In this document: positions 58,494 to 64,000 of the stretch, piece after piece
Layout: each line of letters opens with the position of its first letter
How positions within the stretch are numbered: position 1 is the first letter of the stretch
Source: Branchiostoma floridae
Taxonomy: Eukaryota; Chordata; Leptocardii; Amphioxiformes; Branchiostomatidae
DNA: 64,000 nucleotides
Direction: 5' to 3'
NCBI RefSeq assembly: GCF_000003815.2
Contig: NC_049987.1
Span: forward strand, 9,195,100 to 9,259,099
The notes under the pieces: generated by a model
What the model was told of the DNA's origin: nothing
The model's input: the letters and a program-made list of their open reading frames with translations, nothing else
Database searches by the model: none
Position numbers and translations under genes: made by a program

Positions 58494-61400
58494 CTAACCA
58501 AAACCCAATAAAAAAAACATAACCTTGCAATTGGTAGATGTGCAAAACAGCCACATATGGAATGATACATCTTACCAACACTTCCTGCACCCCGTTAGAA
58601 GTCACAAGCATAAGCGTGCCAAGAGGGATAAACGTTATCCCGAGAACGAAGAAAAGAGGCAGGACACATTCTGCGCCAAACAGGTCGGGTGAGGACGCCG
58701 GCAAGTTTTGCGCCCTAAAAGCATCCAGCATCTTCTTACAGATCATCCAAAATATGCTATAATACAGTTAGACAATTCTATAGCATCTTTTCCTTGCTCC
58801 AGATCCTGAGATGTCTCTGTTCTATGCTTTAAGTTTATCTGAAATGGTAACATCTGTTCGTTCAGCTCCTTCACATGTCTGAACCTGACATGCACACGCC
58901 GCCAACAGAGATCACACGGCAAACTGTCAGCTAAATAAAACAACCGACCTAATTTTCGGCACGCCCTCAGGAAAATAAGATTGGTTCTGTACAGAACACA
59001 AGCTGCTACCTGAATAATAATGAACCTCCCCTAATCAGTGGGTTGGTCTAAAGCGACGCTTTTCTGCACCGTCCTGTTGGCCAATCTTCCAAAGTGCTTT
59101 TTGTAAAACCCCTGGAGGCTGAATATTAATTTTTCTGCTTAAACCAGACTTGAGTTAATCTCCGTTCGCGCTGGAAATCAATTGAAAGGCTTGCTACAGT
59201 TTCCATGCAAGAAACATCCGGATCCATCGTAGGCAATGTCATTAGCGGTAAACCTAGGTACCAGACAGAGTCATGATTTAATATTCATGGGACACTGTCC
59301 CTCTAAATCACTTATTCCACACATAATGTGTTTACTGGCAGGCTTCTCTGTAATGAATTGCTTATTGTCTAACTCCCTATGCAATATAGTGCTAAATACA
59401 GATGCATTTTGCCTATGACCTGAGTGAGGAAAGGGGGAAGATGGTACTGTACTTATAACTTAAGCTAAAAACTGTTCTAATTTTTCATTTCTTTTCCAAT
59501 TCTAGCATTTGTTGCAAATTTGTGGTTGAAAATGTCCCTAGTCTTTTATCTAAGACAACTATTCTACTAGTCCTAAAGTAATATTTGTAATGCTTATGAA
59601 ATTGCATACATAACTTGTTTTCAGGCTTTTAGCTAGGATTTTATTATAGGGAGTCCAAACTTATTGGTAAGTCGCGGTAAGTGACTATTGTAGGGCGGTC
59701 TGGGGGCATCCACCTTCCACGGTGCAGAGCTTTTCAGGATTTTAAGTTAAAACAGTGCATTCTAAGGTATCCCAAGAGGCAAAAATACTGTTACAGATGT
59801 CACAGTAGAAGACTGTGACCACAGATGACCTGGTTGCATCCCTGGTCAATCAGTATTTCATGCTTGTCAGAGGATTTTCTCCCCAGTATAGGGCGTCCAG
59901 GGGCATCAAATTTCTTGTTATTCTAAGAAAAGTGCGTCCAGATGACGCGTTGACGCATGCCTGGCTAAGAGCCTGCTTGTTTTTATTTATCTACATTTAA
60001 GGCACAAACATGGGAAAAACTCCCACTTCTATAGTGTAGTAAAATCACACAGAAATGGTGAAATCGCATCTCCTTATACAACAAAGCATCTGTCCAATCA
60101 GGTCTTTAATGACTGTAACAGTAGATCTGCATCAAAAATTGATCAAAGGATCTGGTGGCAGTAGAGCAAGCATGTATGTTCTGAGATCAGACTCATTAAT
60201 TCCTGGGCTATCCTGTTCTAAACAAAATGCATACAGTGAAGCAAACCCTCCTTCAGTTCTATACATCCAGGTAATTATATGTAATGAGAGAATTATTCTT
60301 TTTGATTAGTTGCTATCAATGGAAAGACTGTACATGAAGGCATTAAATTGCCAAGGTCCATTTGCATATACATGAATGTGTGTACTACATATAGTACCAT
60401 TTCCTGGGAGAGGGAAGAAACATTGCATTTCCATGCAAAACATAAAGGGCAGATTTGCTTTTGCTTTGAAAACCCAGATGGTCATATTTTCAAAGAACAA
60501 ATTCAGCATTCTATCACAAAGGGCAGACCCACATATACTAACTCAGTAACTGTCCTTTTGGTTTTCTCCTTTGATATTTCAGCTTTTTATGTCTCTATGG
60601 TATGGACGTCACAAATCTGTAGTGTGCGTCTAGTTAGATACATCAAACAATATACGGGAGAGTTGGATACTGCTACATATATTATGTCATAATCAATGAG
60701 TACAAGTTATGTGCTAAGTACAAACCAGGACAAGATTATCTTTGCATTAATACTTATAGTAATATTTGAATTAATTAATTACTTAAAGTCAAAATTCATG
60801 TAACTTTCTAAAATTTTAATTTAAATTTTAGAGAAAATTTACAAGGCAACTAACAAAAGTATGGTTAATTTGTTACTATCACCTATGTATGTATGTGTCA
60901 GTTATGTTTTCCTCTTACAACATTTGGTCAAAGGTGCTAAAACATAGATGCAGTTTAAAGTTGTATCACTAGGAGGCACTATTGTGCATGAAATGTGTGG
61001 TAAGTCTTGTATTCAGGACTTGACTTGACTTTAATTGGATCCACATTTAGCTCAACAATGTTGTCAGCTATTCTTCCTGTGATCCTCCACATAAAAATAC
61101 ATCAATACACACATAACGGACATGACAGAAAGATTATAAAATAAACTTTTTAAACACACCAAAATTACATCGGATACATCATACATATGTACATTTCAAA
61201 CTGCAAAGCAAAGAGAAAATACAAGTTCATGTAGACTTGTAACTGTCCTATCAAGTGATGTGTTCCAGTGGTAAGCAATACGGTAGAGGAAGCGCAAAAT
61301 ACATTGGTCCTAGGTTTTTGAAGATGACCTACCCGTGCTCTAAATATTTTTCTCTGCATACCTGCACTGGTGCAGGTAACATTGAAAGTTACCTGCACCA

Positions 61401-62649
61401 CTCAGAATTTTGTCAGTGACGATTTTACCCTCTGTAAATATTAAAGAATGGCAATAAAAATGTTTTTAAAATGGCGATGTTTGTGTTTTATTCTAATAGC
61501 TAGAGGTGAAAATAAGACAAACCAAGCCTGGAAAAGAATGAACTGGATGTTAAGTCCTGTGATTTAGCAGCATTTTTTTGGCTGGATCTTTTTTTTCACT
61601 CTTGCATGTTAGTCTTGGGGTCTCCAGAGGATGACATGATTGACATCCATAAAATTAGGTCAGTCAGTGTGGCCTTAGTTGGTAAAACTAAAAGGCTACA
61701 TCACCACCATCATACTTGTACATCACATTTTACTCAATGTCTTACATGCATACTAGTATGATATATGTTTATGTGTGTACTTATCTATGTTTATAGAAAT
61801 TAGTATGTCTACCTTGTCCCCCAACGACCTGGAGGTCAAGGGACTAGGTAGGTAGCTAGGTGACTCATAGATACAAGGAGCTTTTGATATAAAAGCCCCT
61901 TGATAACGTACTTGTTGATAGATATGAAGAATGACTGATATATAACCACTATAACAGAGGCAGACATCAACAGGCTATTGTGGCCAGAGGTGATTTTTGG
62001 AAGAAATATTGAGTAGACAACAAACTGATCATGTTTTATGGTTCTAATAACATATAAGTTAACCATGCACTGAACAATCATAATCAGACCAAAGTTCATT
62101 CATCTATTAATATATCATTATTTGCAATTTGTAAAAAGAAGTCACATTTCATCTAACACGATCACAGCCCAACGATGTACCTGTGATTGTAGCCTATCAT
62201 CACTGATGCAACTGTAATTTCTGACAGGAAACACACCCATCATTGGATACCTGAGATGCCCCACCCACCACCCCCTTATTCTTGTAGGAATAAGGTTTAA
62301 CGCGTGTCATCAAAAGACCACAGAGAGCAACAGAACCACTAGATTGTTGCTATATGAATCTACATGCCATGATGTGGTAGCAGGGGTGGCTCTAATCTTC
62401 TAAATTTGATATTTAATACAAATATATTCTTTTATGATTTTGAGAACACCTGCTTACCACTATCTCCTGGACGTTGTTGGACGTGACCAGCAAGCCGATC
62501 CCGATGGGGATGAAGAGCAGCCCCACGCCGTAGAAGGCGGGCAGGACAGTCCCTGCGGTCATGATAGGCTGCCATGCCGGCAGCCGTTGTTGTTTAAAGG
62601 CGGTATCTCGGGGTTTTTTGTCCCCCGATCTTGTGCCTTCGGCAGACAT
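51148..62649 (-). CDS. TMEM30A: CDC50A/TMEM30A, P4-ATPase flippase beta subunit, complete
   Basis: TMEM30A binds P4-ATPases and is needed for their ER exit and for phospholipid flipping. Minus-strand coding exons: 62649-62458 (exon 1a), 57601-57383, 56111-56000, 54126-54001, 53206-52997, 52625-52460, 51199-51148 (stop TAA). Phases agree throughout, giving 358 residues, close to the vertebrate 361. Exon 1a carries [14 protein letters not shown] and TM1 ([25 protein letters not shown]). Exons 2-5 encode the ectodomain: cysteine-rich start, [66 protein letters not shown], with several N-x-S/T sites. Exon 6 encodes [19 protein letters not shown] and TM2. The last 17 residues come from a short exon chosen because its acceptor and phase fit; this is the least certain part. 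Intron 5 is U12-type. An alternative first exon lies at 58746-58576. Confidence 0.94.
52626..52996 (-). other. TMEM30A: U12-type GT-AG intron of TMEM30A
   Basis: Read on the minus strand, the donor is GTATCCTTTG, matching the U12 consensus over its whole core. A branch-like ATCCCTAAC (52647-52639) agrees with TTCCTTAAC at 7 of 9 positions. The acceptor CCACCAG follows 14 bases after the branch A. Joining GACTACA to AATATCCC gives [11 protein letters not shown], matching the family. An alternative in-frame acceptor after GTTACAG would drop five conserved residues. Confidence 0.88.
53871..53998. repeat. Polypyrimidine (CCAT/CCCT)n tract next to a TMEM30A donor
   Basis: Plus-strand CATCCATCCATCC- and CCTCCCTCC-type units fill this stretch. 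On the coding (minus) strand it is purine-rich and starts four bases into the intron after exon 4 (TTTTCAG|GTACAGGAGGGAGGG). Confidence 0.9.
54726..55058. mobile_element. MITE with CAGGGCTCGAAATA ends (hAT-like)
   Basis: The ends CAGGGCTCGAAATAC and GTATTTCGAGCCCTG are perfect inverted repeats, flanked on both sides by AATCTT (54720-54725 and 55059-55064). The CAGGG...CCCTG ends suggest hAT, although the visible duplication is 6 rather than 8 bp. The interior repeats GGTGCAGGTAA and TACCTGCACC. Related degraded pieces are near 1795-2100 and 61350-61440. Confidence 0.82.
55411..55905 (+). mobile_element. SINE (family C), split by a later insertion
   Basis: The head GCACGGTGGCCTAGCAGTTA resembles a tRNA-type A box. 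After the inserted element the sequence resumes with GTTCAAATCCCTGACA, a B-box-like motif, and the body GGAAAGGCACTATGCACCAA...CCTAGCTTC. A body fragment of the same family is at 25180-25290. Its 3' end is unclear. Confidence 0.65.
55459..55665. mobile_element. MITE nested in the SINE, TA target site
   Basis: The ends CTGTAATTC and GAATTACAG are inverted and flanked by TA (55457-55458 and 55666-55667). Removing it rejoins the two SINE halves. It is consistent with a Tc1/mariner-type non-autonomous element. Confidence 0.7.
57065..57355 (-). mobile_element. 5S-rRNA-like SINE with (ATT)n tail
   Basis: Read on the minus strand, the head has GCTACGGCC, GATCTCGGAAGTTAAGCA (5S box A region) and GTGCTTGGATGGGGGACC (5S box C region), then GCTGTAGC, all in the order of 5S rRNA. 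A body of about 130 bp follows, and the element ends in (ATT)n at 57065-57094. A 5S gene would stop after the GCTGTAGC region, so this is a 5S-derived SINE (SINE3-like). Its head lies about 27 bp downstream of the TMEM30A exon 2 donor. Confidence 0.85.
58458..58494. repeat. (CAAT)n microsatellite
   Basis: About nine CAAT units, roughly 80 bp downstream of the donor of the alternative TMEM30A exon; a shorter run lies near 58014. Confidence 0.9.
58576..58746 (-). CDS. TMEM30A: Alternative first coding exon (1b) of TMEM30A
   Basis: From ATG at 58746 the exon encodes 57 residues and ends GTGTTG|GTAAGA in phase 0, the same phase as exon 1a. Its C-terminal half aligns with exon 1a: [30 protein letters not shown] against [30 protein letters not shown]. 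Its cytosolic part differs: the family motif [10 protein letters not shown] is replaced by [14 protein letters not shown]. It lies in intron 1, about 975 bp before exon 2 in the direction of transcription. It is either an alternative promoter exon or an exon copy joined by splicing. No in-frame defect is seen. Confidence 0.8.
58747..62457 (-). other. TMEM30A intron 1 between the two first exons
   Basis: No further exon is supported. A degraded piece of the GGTGCAGGTAAC element occurs near 61350-61440. An alternative promoter for exon 1b should lie just above 58746 but no clear core motif was seen. Confidence 0.5.
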
Positions 62650-63065
62650 TTTGCTTCCTTTTCTCTGGAATGAAATTACACTAAGAGAAAAACTAGCAGG
62701 TGATTTGACTACGCAATGTATTTGAGATAAATATTATCAGGAATATCACACTATTACCCAAAAATAGCAAAAATGTTATATTTTGAGCTAAAAACATAAC
62801 TGCCGTAGTAAAATGCTTATATTTTATAGGAACAGTTGTATTTATTGTTGTGAATACTGCGGAGAATGAATGATGCGAATGTCGGGTCTTTTTTTCACAG
62901 CTTTACATAAATCTCATTACTGCGCAGCTGGTAGTGCGCAGGGAATAGCCAGGGTTCGTGCAGACGTCTTGCACGTTTTTGCCATTTCTGGTGTAGAAAT
63001 TTTCATTTTTCTCGAGGGAATCTGAGTACTTTATTTGCTGTAAGGGTTAAGGATCTGGTCTAGAG
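62650..63065. promoter_or_regulatory. Bidirectional promoter of TMEM30A and KDM1A
   Basis: The two start codons, at 62649 (minus) and 63066 (plus), are 416 bp apart. Two TGCGCA words (near 62922 and 62936) flank CAGCTGGTAG; the first overlaps an E-box CAGCTG. TGCGCA is a half-site of the NRF-1 motif. No TATA box is placed well for either gene. The 5' UTR ends are unknown. Confidence 0.65.
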
Positions 63066-63807
63066 ATGAGTCAGTTCAAACTGATCGCCCCGAAGCCGAA
63101 CCCCGGGCCGCTGCCGCCCCAGGACGGGGAGGAGAACAATAGGAAGCGGCCGGCCAGCTCCAGCCCGCCGCCCAAGATAAAGATGGAGGGGGCTCCTCCG
63201 CCGGCTCTGCCGGGAAACACGGCCTCCTTAGGGGCTGCGGGGACGAACGGGATGCTCCTGAACCCCGGAGGGGTCCCGCTGGACCCTGCAGCGGCGGCTG
63301 ATGCCGAGGCACTGAGCCGGAGAACCAGCCGAAGGAAGAGAGCGAAGGTGTGGCTTGAACGTCCTTTGTTTTGTGGCACAAAACGTGTTTTTTCTGTGTC
63401 CTTGCATATTGATGAACGCCCTTTAATAAACATGTGCGTTGGAGATACTTGTTGAAGAATTACATGTTTCATCGCTAAATACAACATGAGATCGCTCTAA
63501 GGCGTTAGTTTTATGGTGTAGTAATGAATTTAGTCCAATGTCACGAAGCAAGGAAAGAGTTTTTTTATGAAATCTTTATCATCATCATCATTTACTTACA
63601 ATCATTTTTATGGCTTTAACAGAATTGTCCTTCACGATTTTCTTCTCACTTCTGTTCAGGTTGAGTACAGAGAGATGGACGAGAAGTTAGCTAACCTGTC
63701 GGAAGACGAGTACTACTCTGAGGAGGAGCGTAAGGAGAAGGAGTACAAGAAGATCGAAGATGCTGCACCTGAACCTGAGGAAGACTCCGATCAGGATGAA
63801 CAGACAG
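63066..63807 (+). CDS. KDM1A: KDM1A (LSD1) N-terminal exons, continues beyond the window
   Basis: KDM1A is the FAD-dependent demethylase of mono- and dimethyl H3K4 in CoREST complexes. Exon 1, 63066-63347, encodes a proline- and alanine-rich disordered start and the nuclear localisation cluster [10 protein letters not shown], ending at GCGAAG|GTGTGG (phase 0). Exon 2, 63660-63807, continues [20 protein letters not shown], nearly identical to the vertebrate protein, followed by an acidic [17 protein letters not shown] stretch, and ends ACAG|GTATCG in phase 1. About 143 residues are seen; the SWIRM, amine-oxidase and tower domains lie past 64000. The start ATG follows an in-frame upstream TAG and is the first in frame. 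Confidence 0.96.
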
Positions 63808-64000
63808 GTATCGCCTACTTGCGATCTGGTATGGAATGATCTAAGTCACAATTTTACTGCCTTGGCTCATTGGCTGGTATTCTGCTGTTTAAGCTCTATT
63901 CAGTGCTTGCAGTTGAGATTTTTCTAGTACAGGGCTTAGCATGTTGTTGGTTTCTTCGTTAGACATGGTCTCAAGGTGCTGCTCTCTACATGGTGCTTTA
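63808..64000 (+). other. Start of KDM1A intron 2
   Basis: Intronic sequence to the window end; no exon seen. Confidence 0.8.

Noticed and set aside
63071-63487. Minus-strand ORFs opposite KDM1A exon 1
   Set aside because: They are shadows of the GC-rich, proline/alanine-coding exon.

Overview
The window is animal nuclear DNA, very probably from a lancelet (Branchiostoma) or a close invertebrate deuterostome. Genes are split into short exons with consensus splice sites. The predicted proteins align almost residue for residue with vertebrate orthologues, and the introns are full of short non-autonomous transposons, SINEs and minisatellites. Two blocks of exactly 100 N mark scaffold gaps. The species call is inference. 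Exon calls come from reading splice sites, checking that exon phases match, and comparing with vertebrate families recalled from general knowledge; no search was run.

Layout. (1) 1-19.4 kb, plus strand: the 3' half of a tomosyn gene (STXBP5 family), 13 coding exons ending at a stop at 15640, then a long 3' UTR. (2) 19.9-21.9 kb, minus strand: a two-exon CARD plus leucine-rich-repeat gene without a NACHT domain. (3) 23.2-37.35 kb, plus strand: a complete TMEM181 gene of 17 coding exons, with a second possible first exon and one AT-AC U12-type intron. (4) 39.9-44.6 kb: transposon-rich DNA holding fragments of a rhodopsin-like GPCR. (5) 44.6-49 kb: no gene recognised, but retroposon copies and a repeated octamer (ATGCAAAT) palindrome array. 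(6) 49.0-62.65 kb, minus strand: a complete TMEM30A/CDC50A gene with two alternative first coding exons and one GT-AG U12-type intron. (7) 63.07 kb to the window end, plus strand: the first two coding exons of KDM1A (LSD1), head-to-head with TMEM30A across a 416 bp shared promoter.

The genes are not an operon or a pathway. Tomosyn acts in SNARE-regulated exocytosis, TMEM30A in lipid flipping, TMEM181 is a GOLD-domain seven-helix membrane protein, KDM1A is a chromatin demethylase, and the CARD-LRR gene is probably an innate-immune adaptor or receptor. The observations most worth following are the two minor-spliceosome introns in neighbouring genes, the paired first exons of TMEM30A, the inverted repeat bracketing the TMEM181 first exon, a 36 bp/110 bp higher-order satellite inside a TMEM181 intron, and a 5S-rRNA-like SINE beside a TMEM30A splice donor.
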